A stretch of DNA of 64,000 bases from Thermosynechococcaceae cyanobacterium MS004 (GCA_022402525.1 JAKRSB010000109.1:45183-109182); one strand, 5' to 3'. Positions 8,758 through 20,500 are shown, counted from the stretch's first letter. The notes: generated by a model from the sequence alone, not told the origin. A program made the numbers and translations.

Positions 8758-9432
8758 CTAGGATGAAGGTTCTTCCCTAGGCGATCGCACCGTCAGAAGA
8801 ATGACCCCCACAGACCAGGCCAGCGCTAGCAGCCAACCTGCCAGAATATCGCTGGGATAATGGACGCCCAGGTAGAGTCGGGTCCAGCCGATAATAATCA
8901 CAAAGCATCCGCTTAAGACAACCACTGGCCAGCGCCAGCGACTCTGCCAGGCTAACGCTGACAGTGCTGCAGCAAACGCCATACTTGCCATAGCGTGACC
9001 GCTGGGAAAACTGTAGTCAAGCTCTGGTAAAAAGGGTACCCAAAGCTGAGGTCGAGCTCGACGAAAGAGCAGCTTTGCAATGAGGTTAATGGCTGCGCTC
9101 CCCAATAATGTGGCGCTTAACAGCAGAAGCGATCGCCACTGTCTGCGATAGAGTAGCCCTATTCCGATCAGAACAGAAGCTGGCAAGACTCCCCAAAATA
9201 CGCCCAGTCCGGTCAGCATTCCTGCTAGCTGATCAAGTTGGGGCGTAGCAGAATCATGCAAAAATTGAAGAATGGCATTGTCCCCCACAAAACCAGCGCT
9301 AGAGCGTCGGATATAAATTGCCAGAATGGCAAAGCTTTGAAGCGGCAAATAGACGCCAAGCAGCAAAACAGCGCGGTGAACTATGAGTTGCTGTTTAAGA
9401 GATTGCAGCAGCATGTAGAACGTGCAGGGCAT
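8758..9432 (-). CDS. PAP2-family membrane phosphatase
   Basis: 224 residues with about six membrane segments. The three motifs of the type 2 phosphatidic acid phosphatase superfamily are present: K-x6-RP (KLLFRRARP), PSGH (DYSFPSGHAMAS), and R-x5-H-x3-D (TRLYLGVHYPSD). Members dephosphorylate phosphatidate, undecaprenyl diphosphate or similar lipid phosphates at the outer face of the membrane. The substrate cannot be read from the sequence; undecaprenyl-PP recycling (BcrC-like) and phosphatidate are both possible. ATG at 9432; monocistronic on the minus strand. Confidence 0.9.
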   Translation of the reverse strand: MPCTFYMLLQSLKQQLIVHRAVLLLGVYLPLQSFAILAIYIRRSSAGFVGDNAILQFLHDSATPQLDQLAGMLTGLGVFWGVLPASVLIGIGLLYRRQWRSLLLLSATLLGSAAINLIAKLLFRRARPQLWVPFLPELDYSFPSGHAMASMAFAAALSALAWQSRWRWPVVVLSGCFVIIIGWTRLYLGVHYPSDILAGWLLALAWSVGVILLTVRSPREEPSS

Positions 9433-9596
9433 TAGCCAGACGGTACCCCAACATTCTATCCCTAGGCGTCAAGCCTACCGCCAGATTTAGCCCTGAGCAG
9501 AGTCATGGATTCTTCACCAAGTGGCCCCTAGTAGACCCCTAGCGGCTTCCAGCAGACCCCAGCCAACCTAGTAGTTGAAGTGGTGAGCCAATCAAC

Positions 9597-10400
9597 CTAT
9601 TTCAAGGGCCACCAAGACACTTTGTCCCGCGTGGTGCTATAAACCTCTTTCATCCCTTCTGGGTCAAGAACCTGAAGGGTATCCCCGGACATATCCTTGA
9701 CGCGGCCTAGGGCAATGAGTCCGTTTTGCTCCATGCCCTTTAAGACCTGCTCAACTGTGCGGTTATTGAGCTGACTCGCGCGAGCCATAATGTCTACGGA
9801 TAAATCAAAAGTATAGATGTTTGAACTGTTGGGCTGATTCCCTAACTCGCGCTCTTGGTAAATGAGCGATCGCAACAGAGCGGCGATCGCTTGGGGCGGG
9901 TAGGCGCTACAGTTCAGCAAATGGTACTCAAACTTTTCGCGCAGCTCAAACAGCAAATTGTAGCGATCGCGGAAAGATTCGCTGCACTCATAGAAGCGCT
10001 GAATACTCTGCGCCGGAACCTTCAGCACGTCCGTCGTCTTGTAGGCTTCCACCAAGCTCGGAAATCTGCGGCTCACGGCCCCAAATCCGAAGGGTAAACT
10101 TTCAAACCCAAAGCAGCCCTGAGGATAGTGGATGGCAATGACGCGATCGAGGGGACTACTGCGCACAATGACAGGCCCACCGCCCAAAATAATATAGAGA
10201 AACTGGAGCGTCATGCCCGGTCGATAGGCCGTGTAGACGGGTCGATTGGAGTACAGCTTCTCAACAATTAGCTCAGAGGGTTCAATCACTTGAGCCAGCT
10301 CTGCCAGGCTCAAATCTCGAAATAGAGAGCATTGCTGAATCATCTCTAGCTTCGAGTCTGATTTAGCTGATTTAGCTGATCTTGCTGTTTTAGTAGGCAT
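9597..10400 (-). CDS. Crp/Fnr-family-like transcription regulator
   Basis: From ATG at 10400, 267 residues; an upstream in-frame GTG at 10481 would add 27 residues of low-complexity sequence, so the ATG is preferred. An N-terminal cyclic-nucleotide-binding-like barrel (about 15-140, CSLFRDLSLAELAQVI onwards) is followed by a winged helix (IYTFDLSVDIMARASQLNN, then RTVEQVLKGMEQNGLIALG). The phosphate-binding signature of true cAMP receptors (GE followed by R-S/T-A) is not seen; that site reads YPQGCFGFESLPFGFG. The ligand, if any, is therefore probably not cAMP. The coding start includes a Lys/Ser/Ala repeat (SAKSAKSD). Divergent from msrA across a long gap. Confidence 0.75.
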   Translation of the reverse strand: MPTKTARSAKSAKSDSKLEMIQQCSLFRDLSLAELAQVIEPSELIVEKLYSNRPVYTAYRPGMTLQFLYIILGGGPVIVRSSPLDRVIAIHYPQGCFGFESLPFGFGAVSRRFPSLVEAYKTTDVLKVPAQSIQRFYECSESFRDRYNLLFELREKFEYHLLNCSAYPPQAIAALLRSLIYQERELGNQPNSSNIYTFDLSVDIMARASQLNNRTVEQVLKGMEQNGLIALGRVKDMSGDTLQVLDPEGMKEVYSTTRDKVSWWPLK

Positions 10401-11247
10401 GAACAAAACTCTTAAGAAGGCTCCCAACAGAGGATACCTATTTGACAATCCCCATTGACCATACCCATTGGCAATACCCACTAAATAATGCTCAAGCGCT
10501 CAGGGTTAATGCAGGATGGGTTCAAAATAGGCAAGATAAGCTGATTGGTTTATAAGACTTATCTTGACATGAAAGGTCTTATCCAGTGCTCAATTCACTC
10601 GTCTAAGTTCAGCTCGATTAAGTTCAGCTCGTTGACGAAAGGTGGAGAGGTCGTTTGGGGTCAACACTGCCTGGATGGGGCACTAAAAACACTATCCAGA
10701 CTGTTGGGTAGCGCGTAGTTTCTGCCATTCTGGCAAGACCCATTCTGGCAAAATCTAATAACGGTCTTTATAAAAGCCCTATGGCTTACATTTCCAAGGG
10801 AGGCATGGCTCAAGGGTCGGGAAGTATTGCACAATTCCATCGAGTCACTCAGCCGCTCGGCCTAATAGCCCTTCAGGTAAGCTTGCTTCATTGTGGTTGG
10901 CAAAAGACCCATTCTGCGATCGCGGCAGTCCTGCTGGAATATCTCTTCCCGTACATTACCAAAGTTTCTAACTAAAGAAACTAAGCATTGCTCGAAGTCA
11001 ACTTTTACATTACTTGCTGAGCTTCACAGTAAAGTTCCCAACTGAATTAAATGCATCTATCTCCTGGTGGAGAAAATCTAAAGGCTAAAGGATAAAGGAT
11101 AGATTCAAGCTTTTAGACCTTTTAGACAATCGATACTCTGGACTGCTCTAAGCTACAGTCATAATCATGTCAATGAATCATGTCAATGATCGCTGATCAT
11201 TCCCAATCACGATTCCTAATCACCACTACAAGCAAGCATTGGTCAGC
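10401..11247. other. Long divergent intergenic region
   Basis: About 850 bases between the divergent Crp-like gene and msrA. I find no credible gene; a 64-codon reading frame at 10781-10975 lacks supporting features. There is an imperfect inverted repeat at about 10551-10577 (ataagacttatctt against aaggtcttat), and short direct repeats such as cattctggcaaga/c at about 10720-10750 and gttcagctcg at about 10608-10635. Promoters for both genes and possibly a small RNA could lie here, but none is distinct. Confidence 0.4.
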
Positions 11248-11976
11248 ATGCTACATCCTCACCCTTCACCCATGAATTTCCGATTGTCCCCCGCCCGAAT
11301 GTCGAGATTTCGCCTCAAAGTTTTCCAGTCCAAAGCTCTCTTGCCCAATGGCCTTCTGCGCATTGGCGCGATCGCCTGTTTAGTGTTCCTTTATCTGCTG
11401 GTGTACTGGGTACTTCCTGCGAATGCGCTTCCTGCCAATGCACAATCCCTAGCCAAGGCAAACTTTGCAGGGGGCTGCTTTTGGTGCATGGAAAAGCCCT
11501 TTGATGAATTACCAGGCGTGGTATCAACCACTTCTGGCTATACGGGCGGAACCTTACCAAACCCGACCTATCGCCAGGTTTCATCAGGGACGACGGGCCA
11601 TGCAGAATCGGTGCAGGTGGTCTATGACCCGCAGCAGGTGAGCTATGAAACGCTGCTAGATGTGTTTTGGCGCAATGTTGATCCGCTGGATAGTGGCGGT
11701 CAGTTTTGCGATCGCGGTAGTCAGTATCGCTCCAGCATTTTCTACCAGGATCAGGCCCAGCAAGCTCTAGCCAGCCAGTCCAAAACGGCGATCGCCGAGC
11801 AGCTTAAGCAGCCCATTGCTACAGAGGTTGTGGCAGCAAGCGAATTTTATCCCGCCGAAGACTACCATCAAAACTACTACAAAACCCACGCGGCCAAATA
11901 TCAGTTTTATCGCTTCGCCTGCGGCCGCGATCAGCGTCTTGCAAAAGTATGGGGTGAGACAGCATCGACCCATTAA
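11248..11976 (+). CDS. msrA: Peptide-methionine (S)-S-oxide reductase, membrane/periplasmic form
   Basis: Reduces the S form of methionine sulfoxide in proteins, using thioredoxin-type donors. The catalytic stretch is AGGCFWCMEKPFDELPGV, in which the active Cys is followed three residues later by a second Cys, unlike the second copy in this window. Downstream motifs SGYTGGTLPNPTYRQVSSGTTGHAE and FYPAEDYHQNYY are standard MsrA. A hydrophobic segment at about 37-55 (IGAIACLVFLYLLVYWVLPANA) ends in a possible signal-peptidase site, so the enzyme probably acts outside the cytosol. About 240 residues. The start is uncertain: ATG at 11248, 11272 or 11299. Confidence 0.92.
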   Translation: MLHPHPSPMNFRLSPARMSRFRLKVFQSKALLPNGLLRIGAIACLVFLYLLVYWVLPANALPANAQSLAKANFAGGCFWCMEKPFDELPGVVSTTSGYTGGTLPNPTYRQVSSGTTGHAESVQVVYDPQQVSYETLLDVFWRNVDPLDSGGQFCDRGSQYRSSIFYQDQAQQALASQSKTAIAEQLKQPIATEVVAASEFYPAEDYHQNYYKTHAAKYQFYRFACGRDQRLAKVWGETASTH

Positions 11977-12197
11977 TCCAGCCCATTAATTCGACCCATT
12001 AATCCAACCCATTCACACATAAACCCAATCACACATCAACCCATTTACAGATAAGAATGCTCACCTGAGGTTGAATCACACCTCAACGCAGCGTGTAGGC
12101 TATTGGACTCCATTCAGTCAAAGGATTCGATATAGTGAGAATCGCGATCAGGTAAAAATGGTCATCAGTTGTCAAAAAACAAAAAGAGCCGCGCGGA

Positions 12198-12854
12198 ATG
12201 ACTAAAGCTATCAGCCCTGAATCTGTCCTTCAGCAACTTCAGTGGCGCTATGCCACCAAAAAGTTTGACCCTACCCAAATTATTCCCCCAGAAACCTGGG
12301 CTGTTTTGGAACAAAGTCTTGTACTGGCCCCCTCTTCCTTTGGACTACAGCCCTGGAAGTTTTTTGTAGTGCGAAATCCAGAAATTCGTCAGCAATTAGT
12401 GGCTGCATCCTGGAACCAAACGCAAGTGGTAGAAGCCTCCCACTTGGTCGTGTTTGCCATTAAGAAAGATATTAACGATGCCGATGTGGATCGCTTTATT
12501 GCCCGCACGGCAGAAGTTCAGCAGACCAGCGTTGAAAATCTTCAAGGGTTTGCCAAGGTGGTTAAGGGATTCTTGGCCAAGCCGCCCTATCCCTTAGACC
12601 TCAATGAATGGTCTACCCGCCAAGCCTACATTGCCCTAGCGCAGTTTATGACCACTGCCGCAGTGCTGGGGATTGATACCTGCCCGATGGAAGGCTTTTT
12701 GCCCTCTCAGTATGATGAAGTGCTGGGGCTAACGGCTCAGGGCTATGCATCAGTGGTGGTTTGTCCGGCAGGGTATCGCTCTGCGGAGGATAAGTCAGCG
12801 GCTCGCCCGAAGGTGCGCTACGCCACTGAAGAGGTCGTGTCTTACGTGGATTAG
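12198..12854 (+). CDS. Nitroreductase-family NAD(P)H-dependent oxidoreductase
   Basis: 218 residues, the normal size for FMN-dependent nitroreductases. Conserved FMN-binding stretches are present: WRYATKKFDP near the start, LAPSSFGLQPWKFFVV at about 44-59, QAYIALAQFMTTAAVLGIDT and CPMEGF, and a basic end. The sequence is closest in feel to the NfsB/YfkO-like group that reduces nitro-compounds or quinones. No signal peptide. ATG at 12198. It follows msrA on the same strand after 221 bases of repeat-like DNA (cccattaa type), so a shared transcript is uncertain. Confidence 0.88.
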   Translation: MTKAISPESVLQQLQWRYATKKFDPTQIIPPETWAVLEQSLVLAPSSFGLQPWKFFVVRNPEIRQQLVAASWNQTQVVEASHLVVFAIKKDINDADVDRFIARTAEVQQTSVENLQGFAKVVKGFLAKPPYPLDLNEWSTRQAYIALAQFMTTAAVLGIDTCPMEGFLPSQYDEVLGLTAQGYASVVVCPAGYRSAEDKSAARPKVRYATEEVVSYVD

Positions 12855-13239
12855 GAAACGAGCGACTGTTCACCCTGGAGGTGATGAATGGGGCGACGGC
12901 ATTACAGCCTCCCCATAAAGCTTTTTAGGGACATCGGTCACAGTATAGCGACATTCAAAAAGTCAACGACAGGCATCTGAGAGCTTAAGGCGACCGTTCT
13001 CAGAGGGTTCTAGAACATGAATCTAGAACATGAATCTAGAACGTGACTCTAAAACATACAGCGCTTTGCGTAACGATTAGGGACAAAAGTCTCATTGTTT
13101 TAGCATATGCTCAAGACTTCGGTGTACCCATTGGATGCGCAAACCGCTGTTAATAAGGTCGTGTTAGGAAATAATTCTGAAGAAAAGGTTTTGTTATAGT
13201 TAAGCCAAGAATCACTAGCGCTATTTATGGTCAGCGACT
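12855..13239. other. Intergenic stretch with hairpin and 13-bp repeat
   Basis: No gene. A possible terminator for the nitroreductase gene forms from atgggg at about 12886 and ccccat at about 12912, followed by aaagctttttag. A 13-bp unit tctagaacatgaa is repeated three times at 13009-13047. Confidence 0.45.
13009..13047. repeat. 13-bp tandem repeat, 3 copies
   Basis: Unit tctagaacatgaa at 13009 and 13022, with a diverged third copy at 13035, upstream of the histidine kinase. Confidence 0.88.
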
Positions 13240-16200
13240 ATGCCCAGCGACGCGAAGGACCAAAGGCTTCTGGAGGGCTTGCCTCATATTGTTTGGATTG
13301 CTTCTGAGGCAGGAAGCATTACGTTTTTGAACCAGCGATGGACAACCGTAACGGGATTGAGTCTGGAGCAGGGGCTGGGCAGTGGTTTTTTTGAAGCGAT
13401 TCATCCCGTTGATCAAGCGCAAAATCGCCTGGTTTGGCGGCAGGCTGTTGAGACAAAAAACGCCTTCGAATCGGTATTTCGACTGCGGCAGACCGATCAA
13501 ACCTATCGTCGCGTCATTGCGCGAGCAGAGTTCACGATTGAATCCAGCCCTGACCCAGATAACTTTCAAGAAGACGGTTTTCAAGGGGGCAAATGGCTCG
13601 GCACCTTGACCGACATTGATGGCTTGACTCAGCCAGCCCTGACCAGCAATCAACCCTTTTTAGAGGCGCTGCTGGATAACCTTTCGGACGGCATTGTGGC
13701 TTGTGATGCAGCAGGAACCCTCACCTTATTTAATAAGGCAAGCCAAACCTTTCATGGACTGCCGGTTGAGCCATTACCGGCTGACCGCTGGGCAGAGTAT
13801 TACGACCTATATCATGCAGATACCTTAACGCCTCTTGCCAGTGAAGATATTCCACTGTTTCGGGCGCTCCAGGGAGAGGTTGTGCGCGGGGCAAAAATGC
13901 GCATTGTACCCAAGCATGGTGGACAGTCCCGCTTGTTGCTGGCCAACGGGACGCCAATTCTGCATCCGAGTGGGCATCAGCTTGGTGCAGTGGTTGCCAT
14001 GCGAGACATTACGGAGCAGGAACAGGCTGAGGTGGCGCTCAGAGCTAGCGAGCGGCGATTTCGCGCTATTTTTGACCAGACGTTTCAGTTTATTGGCCTG
14101 CTGGAGCCAGACGGAACCCTAATTGAAGCCAATCAAACGGCTCTAAACTTTGGCGGATTCAAGGCAGAGGAGGTCATTGGTCGGCCCTTCTGGGAGGCCC
14201 GGTGGTGGCAGTCTTCTAGGGAGGTGCGCGAGCAGCTAAAGCAGGCGATCGCCCAGGCGGCCTCTGGCGAATTTGTGCGCTACGAGGTGGAGGTTTTAGG
14301 GGCCAAGGATGAGGCACGGTGCATTGATTTCTCGCTTAAACCCATTCAGGATGAAGTAGGCAACGTTATCCTGCTGATTCCAGAAGGACGCGACATTACC
14401 GAGCGCAGACAGGCTGAAGCAGAAATTCAGCAGCTCAATATTTCCTTAGAGCAGCGCGTTGCCCAGCGCACTGCCGAACTGGAGGCCAAAAATCATCAAA
14501 ATCAACTGCTGCTGCTGCGAGAGCAGGAAACTCAGGCCGAGTTAGAGGCCGTCATCCGTCAGCTTGAAGTCACAAACTGCCGAAACGAAGAGCTGTTAGA
14601 GCGAGAGCAACTTGCCAGGGCAGAAGCAGAAATGGCGATCGCCGAGACGGCCCGCAGCGCTGAACGACTCAGCCTTGCCCTCGAAGCCGCCCAAATGGGC
14701 ACCTGGGATCGGGATATGCTCACCAATCAGCGATTTTGGAACCCGCTGCATGAGGTGATTTTTGGCTATACCCCTGGCCAGCCCAACCGCGATCATCAAG
14801 ATTGGGAGCGCCGCGTCCATCCTGACGACTTGGACTGGATTCATAAGGCCACAGATGCCGCACGGCAGAACCGCAAAGTCCTAAGTCTTGAGTACCGTAT
14901 CCTTTGGCCGGACGGAAGCCTCCACTGGATTGACGCCAAGGGGCGCTACCTCTACGACGACTCAGGCCAGCCTGTGCGCATGATGGGAGTCGTCCGGGAT
15001 ATTACAGACCGCAAGCGCAGCGAACAAGCCCTCCGCGAAAGTGAAGATCGCTTTTATAAAGCCATCCTGAATTCGCCCCTGCCCATTGCGCTCCATGCTG
15101 AAGATGGTGAAGTGCTGCTCATCAATGAAGCTTGGATTGAGCTGTCCGGCTATTCGCCCGAAGACATTCCCACCGTAGAAGCCTGGATGGAGAAAGCCTA
15201 TGGCGATCGCAAGGGCCTCATCAAGCAGCGAATTGTAAATCTCTACGACATCACTGAACGCACGCGAGAGGGCGAATTTACCATTAAAACCCGCAGTGGC
15301 GAGATCCGAATTTGGGACTTTTTCTCTGCGCCCCTCAATGATTTGGGCGACGGTCGGCGGTTGGTGATCAGCACTGCTCTAGACGTGACCGATAGCAAAC
15401 AGGCCGAGCAAGCCCTCCGGGAGCAAGAGGCTCGGTATCGCTCCTTGGTTGAGGCAATCTCTCAAATTACCTGGAATACCAATGCTCAGGGCGAACTTTT
15501 TTCAGGGCAACCTGGCTGGGCGGAGTTTACAGGGCAGCGTTTTGAAGAGTACCAGGGCTGGGGATGGCTGAAAGCAATTCACCCCGACGATCAGGCGCAG
15601 ACCGCCGAGGCGTGGAAAACGGCGATCGCCAACCATACACCCTACTGCACCGAACATCGGCTGCGGCGCAGGGATGGTGTTTATCGAGCCATGAGCGTGC
15701 GGGGCGTGCCGGTCTTCCAAGAAGATGGCAGCGTCCGGGAGTGGGTTGGCACCCATGCGGACATCACAGAGCGTAAACAGGCCCAAGCCGCCCTAGAAGA
15801 GCGTGCCCAGGAACTGTCTAACCTGAATCGGCTGATGGTTCAGGCTGCGGGGCTGCTGGAGGCGCGCAATCAAGAGCTAGACCGCTTTGTCCATATTGTC
15901 TCCCATGACCTAAAAGCCCCTCTCCGCGCAATTTCAAATCTATCTCAGTGGATTGAAGAAGATTTAGAGGGTCTACTTTCAGGGGAAAATCAAAAGCAGA
16001 TGACCCTCCTGCGCAGCCGCGTAGCTCGGATGGAAGCCCTCATTAACGGGCTGCTGGCCTATGCACGCGCTGGTCGAACGGACAGCATGATTGAGACCGT
16101 TGCGGTGGGCGACCTATTGGCTGAGGTGATCGATTCTATGGCTCCACCCCCTCCGTTTCGGGTGACGGTTGAGCCAGGAATGCCCACCTTACAAACCAAG

Positions 16201-16533
16201 CCACTTCTGCTGTCCCAGGTCTTTTCTAATCTGATCAGCAACGGGATTCGGCACCACAATCGACCCGATGGCTCCATTCACATTTCCTGTAAAGTCCTGG
16301 ACGAGGGTTACGAATTTGCGATCGCCGATGATGGGCCAGGAATTGACCCAGAGCACCACGAGCGCATCTTCAAAATTTTCCAGGCCATCAACCCCCAAAA
16401 CTCCCAGGACAGCACAGGAATTGGCCTAAGCATCGTCAAAAAAATAGTGGAAACCGAGGAAGGAACCATTCGCCTCGACTCAGCGCTAGGCAAGGGCACC
16501 ACCTTTTATGTGACCTGGCCAAAACAGCCCTAG
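13240..16533 (+). CDS. Multi-PAS sensor histidine kinase
   Basis: 1097 residues. At least six PAS-like sensory modules precede the kinase, starting near residues 10, 140, 268, 480, 608 and 730, each ending in a PAC-type motif such as [33 protein letters not shown] or [12 protein letters not shown] coiled-coil rich in Glu and Gln lies at about 390-475. The phosphoacceptor is His889 in [15 protein letters not shown]. The ATPase domain has the N box (Asn1001 in LISNGIRHH), the DDGPGID box and GIGLSIVKK. No membrane segments, so it is a cytosolic sensor. No response regulator is adjacent, so it is an orphan kinase. The gene shares its last 4 bases (CTAG) with the convergent msrA. Confidence 0.95.
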   Translation: MPSDAKDQRLLEGLPHIVWIASEAGSITFLNQRWTTVTGLSLEQGLGSGFFEAIHPVDQAQNRLVWRQAVETKNAFESVFRLRQTDQTYRRVIARAEFTIESSPDPDNFQEDGFQGGKWLGTLTDIDGLTQPALTSNQPFLEALLDNLSDGIVACDAAGTLTLFNKASQTFHGLPVEPLPADRWAEYYDLYHADTLTPLASEDIPLFRALQGEVVRGAKMRIVPKHGGQSRLLLANGTPILHPSGHQLGAVVAMRDITEQEQAEVALRASERRFRAIFDQTFQFIGLLEPDGTLIEANQTALNFGGFKAEEVIGRPFWEARWWQSSREVREQLKQAIAQAASGEFVRYEVEVLGAKDEARCIDFSLKPIQDEVGNVILLIPEGRDITERRQAEAEIQQLNISLEQRVAQRTAELEAKNHQNQLLLLREQETQAELEAVIRQLEVTNCRNEELLEREQLARAEAEMAIAETARSAERLSLALEAAQMGTWDRDMLTNQRFWNPLHEVIFGYTPGQPNRDHQDWERRVHPDDLDWIHKATDAARQNRKVLSLEYRILWPDGSLHWIDAKGRYLYDDSGQPVRMMGVVRDITDRKRSEQALRESEDRFYKAILNSPLPIALHAEDGEVLLINEAWIELSGYSPEDIPTVEAWMEKAYGDRKGLIKQRIVNLYDITERTREGEFTIKTRSGEIRIWDFFSAPLNDLGDGRRLVISTALDVTDSKQAEQALREQEARYRSLVEAISQITWNTNAQGELFSGQPGWAEFTGQRFEEYQGWGWLKAIHPDDQAQTAEAWKTAIANHTPYCTEHRLRRRDGVYRAMSVRGVPVFQEDGSVREWVGTHADITERKQAQAALEERAQELSNLNRLMVQAAGLLEARNQELDRFVHIVSHDLKAPLRAISNLSQWIEEDLEGLLSGENQKQMTLLRSRVARMEALINGLLAYARAGRTDSMIETVAVGDLLAEVIDSMAPPPPFRVTVEPGMPTLQTKPLLLSQVFSNLISNGIRHHNRPDGSIHISCKVLDEGYEFAIADDGPGIDPEHHERIFKIFQAINPQNSQDSTGIGLSIVKKIVETEEGTIRLDSALGKGTTFYVTWPKQP

Positions 16534-17180
16534 CGTAAAAGCGGCACGGGACAAGAGACATTCACCCCGCCCAGTCCGCAATACCCGTTCGGGTTCTTTT
16601 GAAGGTATTGCTGGTGGTATGCCTCCGCAAAGTAAAACACGGGGGCTTCCAAAATTTCAGTGGTAATTTTCCCATGTCCAGCGGCGCTCAACGCCTCCTG
16701 ATAAGCATCGCGAGACTGTTCCGCCAGCTTTTGCTGCTCAGCCGAGTAGGTATAGATGCCAGACCGATACTGGGTTCCGCTATCATTGCCTTGGCGCATT
16801 CCCTGAGTCGGATTGTGGCTTTCCCAAAACACCTTTAAAAGCTCTGCATAGGAAATAACCTTGGGGTCAAAGACCACGCGCACCACTTCATTGTGTCCCG
16901 TTAGGCCAGAGCAGACCTCTTGGTAGGTGGGGTTGGGCGTCAAGCCAGCGGCATACCCCACTGCGGTACTGTAGACCCCCGTCTGCTTCCAGAAGCCGCG
17001 CTCTGCGCCCCAAAAGCAGCCCAGCCCAAACATGGCCATCTCTAGCCCTTCAGGATAGGGCGGCGTTAGGGAATTTCCGTTTACAAAGTGCTTGTCAGGA
17101 ACGGCTATTGCCTCAGCTCGACCCTTCAAAGCTTCTTCTGGGGAGGGGAGAGTTGCTTTCTTACCAAAACCAAAAAACAT
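16530..17180 (-). CDS. msrA: Peptide-methionine (S)-S-oxide reductase, cytosolic form
   Basis: 216 residues, similar in length and motifs to the E. coli MsrA type: [20 protein letters not shown] with the catalytic Cys, [36 protein letters not shown] and [22 protein letters not shown], whose late Cys fits a resolving residue. It has no signal peptide, so it should be cytosolic, in contrast to the copy at 11248. The N-terminal extension (residues 1-40) contains [18 protein letters not shown], also found in the long MsrA type. ATG at 17180. Convergent with the PAS kinase, with a 4-base overlap. Confidence 0.95.
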   Translation of the reverse strand: MFFGFGKKATLPSPEEALKGRAEAIAVPDKHFVNGNSLTPPYPEGLEMAMFGLGCFWGAERGFWKQTGVYSTAVGYAAGLTPNPTYQEVCSGLTGHNEVVRVVFDPKVISYAELLKVFWESHNPTQGMRQGNDSGTQYRSGIYTYSAEQQKLAEQSRDAYQEALSAAGHGKITTEILEAPVFYFAEAYHQQYLQKNPNGYCGLGGVNVSCPVPLLR

Positions 17181-17533
17181 AGCGGTCTTCTTTTCTCTAC
17201 GGTAATTGGGTTATTTTGAACCTAGTCTCTTTAGCCTAACGGATCTCGCCGAAGTCGTTCTGAGCGCAGGATGAGTTTATGTCGATTTTTCGATGATTCT
17301 AAACTTTGGCATCCCCTTAATTTTTCCCTGACTAAGACCTAACCAAAATTAGGTTTCAAAATGAGTTGATATTCGGGAAGGCATGATAACCTGTTGAAAA
17401 AATGCAGGCTACCTGTGCTTTGCTCAATTTTCTGGCTCCATCGGTTACAGGGTTTTTCTTGATCAGCACACCATCCCATTTGAGCGGCTGAGGCAGACTG
17501 GGACATTACTTCAAGCCATGAGCGCCTTCGACT
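17181..17533. other. Divergent intergenic region (msrA / smc)
   Basis: No gene. It must contain promoters for msrA (leftward) and smc (rightward). A small palindrome with arms acctaa and ttaggt lies at 17337-17354 and could be an operator or a weak hairpin. No tandem array was found here. Confidence 0.4.
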
Positions 17534-20500
17534 GTGTACGTTAAAAGTCTAGAGCTAAGCTACTTTAAATCCTTTGGCAGCACAACGACCATTCCGTTAC
17601 TGCCCGGTTTTACGGTCGTTTCGGGGCCCAATGGATCTGGAAAGTCTAACTTACTGGATGCAATGCTCTTTGCCTTGGGGCTATCGGGGTCTAAGGGAAT
17701 GCGGGCGGAGCGCTTACCAGACTTGGTCAACCAGGCTCAGCTAAAGCGCGGCCACTCAATTATTGAGACGAAGGTAACCGTCACCTTTGATATTTCAGAT
17801 ATTAATGATATTTCAGATATCAACGCGGCTGCGCTGCTGCCTGAAAGTGTGGCTGCAGGGACTGGAGATGAGGCGGAAACCAGCGAGGCAGCGCCGATCG
17901 CCCAGGAGTGGCAGGTGACGCGGAAGCTGCGCGTGACAAAGCAGGGCACCTACACCTCTACCTACGCTATTAACGGCGAAACCTGCACCCTTTCAGAACT
18001 TCACGACCAGATGAATCGGCTCCGCATCTACCCGGAGGGCTACAATGTGGTGCTTCAGGGGGATGTGACAGGCATTATTTCCATGAATGCCCGTCAGCGC
18101 CGTGAAATTATTGACGAGCTGGCGGGGGTTGCCAATTTTGACCGCAAAATTAATCAGGCTAAAGAAAAGCTTGATGCGGTAAAAGAGCAGGAAGATCGCT
18201 TCCATATTGTGGAGCAGGAGCTGAAGGAGCAGTGCGATCGCCTAGATCGCGATCGCGTCAAGGCCCAAAAATACCAGGCGCTCAGAGCCGAACTGCAGGA
18301 CAAATCCGTTTGGGAAAATGTCTTAGCCTACCGGAGCCTAGCCCAGCAGATTGAAAAAATAGGGCAGCAGATCCAGGCCGAAGCGCAGCAGCAGACCCAA
18401 CTCGAAGCTCAAATTCAGGCGATCGCTATTGAGATTCAGGAGATGAGCGATCGCTTAGCCGAACTCAATGCCCAGGTGAAGGCCCTTGGCGAAGACGAAC
18501 AGCTCGCCGTCCAGGCGGCGATCGCCACCCAAGAAGCAGAACTGCGACAGCTTCAGCGACAGCAGGCCGAGTCTAAGGCCGCTCAGGAGATTGTCCTAGG
18601 GCGACTGGAACAGCTCCAGCAGCAAATTGTGGCCGACCAGCAGCAGGTTGCAGCCCTAGAGCAGCAGAGCATCACCCTTGAGCGCAAAACCCTACAGACG
18701 CTTACCCAGACACGAGATGCTGCCAAAGCCGACCTCGAAACCCTACGGGAACAGTCACGGGCGATCGCAACTTCCGCTGATGCCTGGGTGCAAGAGCAAA
18801 CCCAGCTTCGCGGCGCAATGGAAACCCTACTTAAAACCCTAGACCCCAATCGATCAGAATTTGCCAGACTTCAAGAGCGGGCCGAACAGCTCACCCGCCA
18901 AAGCGAACTCCAGGGGGCAGACATTGAGGCGATCGCGGGCGAAATATCGGAGAAACAGCGCCAGCTTACCGAAGCCCAAACCCACCTTGCAGCCCGACAA
19001 ACCGAAGTCCAAACCCTAGCGGCCACCTTTGCCGCAGCCGACGAAACCCAACGCACCGAGCAAGAAACCCTCCAGCGCCTCCAGCGTGAGCAGCGCGAAA
19101 AACAGCGTCAGCTTGACCAGCTTGAAGCAAAAGATCAGGCCCAGCAGGAAGCCCAGGGCACCTTTGCTACCAAGCTTCTGATCAAAGCCAACCTGCCCGG
19201 CATTTGTGGCCTAGTCGCCAATCTAGGGCGTGTAGATCCCCAATATCAAATCGCCCTAGAAACTGCCGCCGGTGCACGCATCGGCCACCTTGTTGTAGAC
19301 AGTGACGAAGTTGCCGCTGCTGGCATTGAGCTGCTCAAGCGCGAGCGCGGCGGACGTGCCACCTTTTTACCCCTCAATAAGCTGCGTGCCGCCCAAAACC
19401 TGCCCCCCCTCAACCTAGAGGGTGCCATTGACTACGCCGCGTTTCTGGTGGATTTTGAGCCAAAATATGAAGCGGTTTTTGCCTACGTCTTTGGCAACAC
19501 CGTGGTCTTTGAGTCCCTCAGCGCCGCCAGACGCTACATTGGCCGCTACCGCATGGTCACCCTGGATGGGGATCTGCTCGAACCGACCGGCGCGATGACT
19601 GGGGGCAGCCGCGCCGCCCAGCAGTCCCTTCACTTCGGCCATGCCGAAACGGGCGAATCTGCCGAAATTCTGGCGCTCCGTCAGCGCCTGGGTGAAATTG
19701 AGTCTCTATTGAGCCGCCTCGAAGCTAGAATTGCCCAAAACCAGCAGTCCCAGTCAGGGCAAGCCCTGACCCTTGCACGGCAGCAGCACCAGGAAGTACA
19801 GTTTCAGGTCAAACAGCTTGAAAAAGAGCTTCAGGGGCTCACCCAGCGCCACGCCCAGCTCACCCAGCAGCAAACTGCCCAAACCCAAGAGCTATCCCTG
19901 GCTCAAGCCCGCCTTGCCTCCCTTGAAGCCGAACTCCCCCAACAAGAAGCTGAGCTGGCCAAGCTCCGAGCCGCGATCGCCCAGCTAGAGCAGTCCCAAA
20001 CCCATAGTGAATGGCAGCAGATTCAGGGCCAAATTCAGGCGCAAGAAACCCGTCTGCAAGAGCATGAAGCCACCCTCAGAACCGCGCAGCAGCAGATTCA
20101 AGACCTCAATCTTCAGCGGCAGCGACTTCAAGAAAAAATTCAGCAAGCCCAAGGGAACCTCGCCAGCGCCCAGCAGGATCAGGCCAAAGCCCAGCAGCAA
20201 GAAGCAGAAGCCGTCCAGCAGCAGGCCCATATCACCGCGCACATTGCAGCGCTGCGCGTCCAGCTTCAGGAACTTGAAGCTCACCTCGGTGAAGCCAAGC
20301 AAAACCGCGATCGCGCTGAACAACAGCTCCGTACCCGCACCACAGCTCAGCAAGAGCTGACCTGGCAGGTTCAAAAGCTCATCGAAACCCAGCAGGAGCA
20401 CCAAACCCAGCTTGCTCACCTCAATCAGCAGCGCCAAGCCGCCGCCGAAGCGCTCCCTAGCCCGCTCCCCGAACTCCCCGAAGCCCTCACCCTAGAAGCG

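Noticed and set aside
10781..10975. 64-codon reading frame in the Crp/msrA gap
   Set aside because: No recognisable motif, no good ribosome-binding site, and composition like the surrounding non-coding DNA.
12862..12920. Possible glutamine riboswitch (tgttcaccc ... gacgg)
   Set aside because: The start resembles the motif but the required GACGGAAGTAGG core is absent (gacggcattacag here), and it follows rather than precedes a gene of this pathway.
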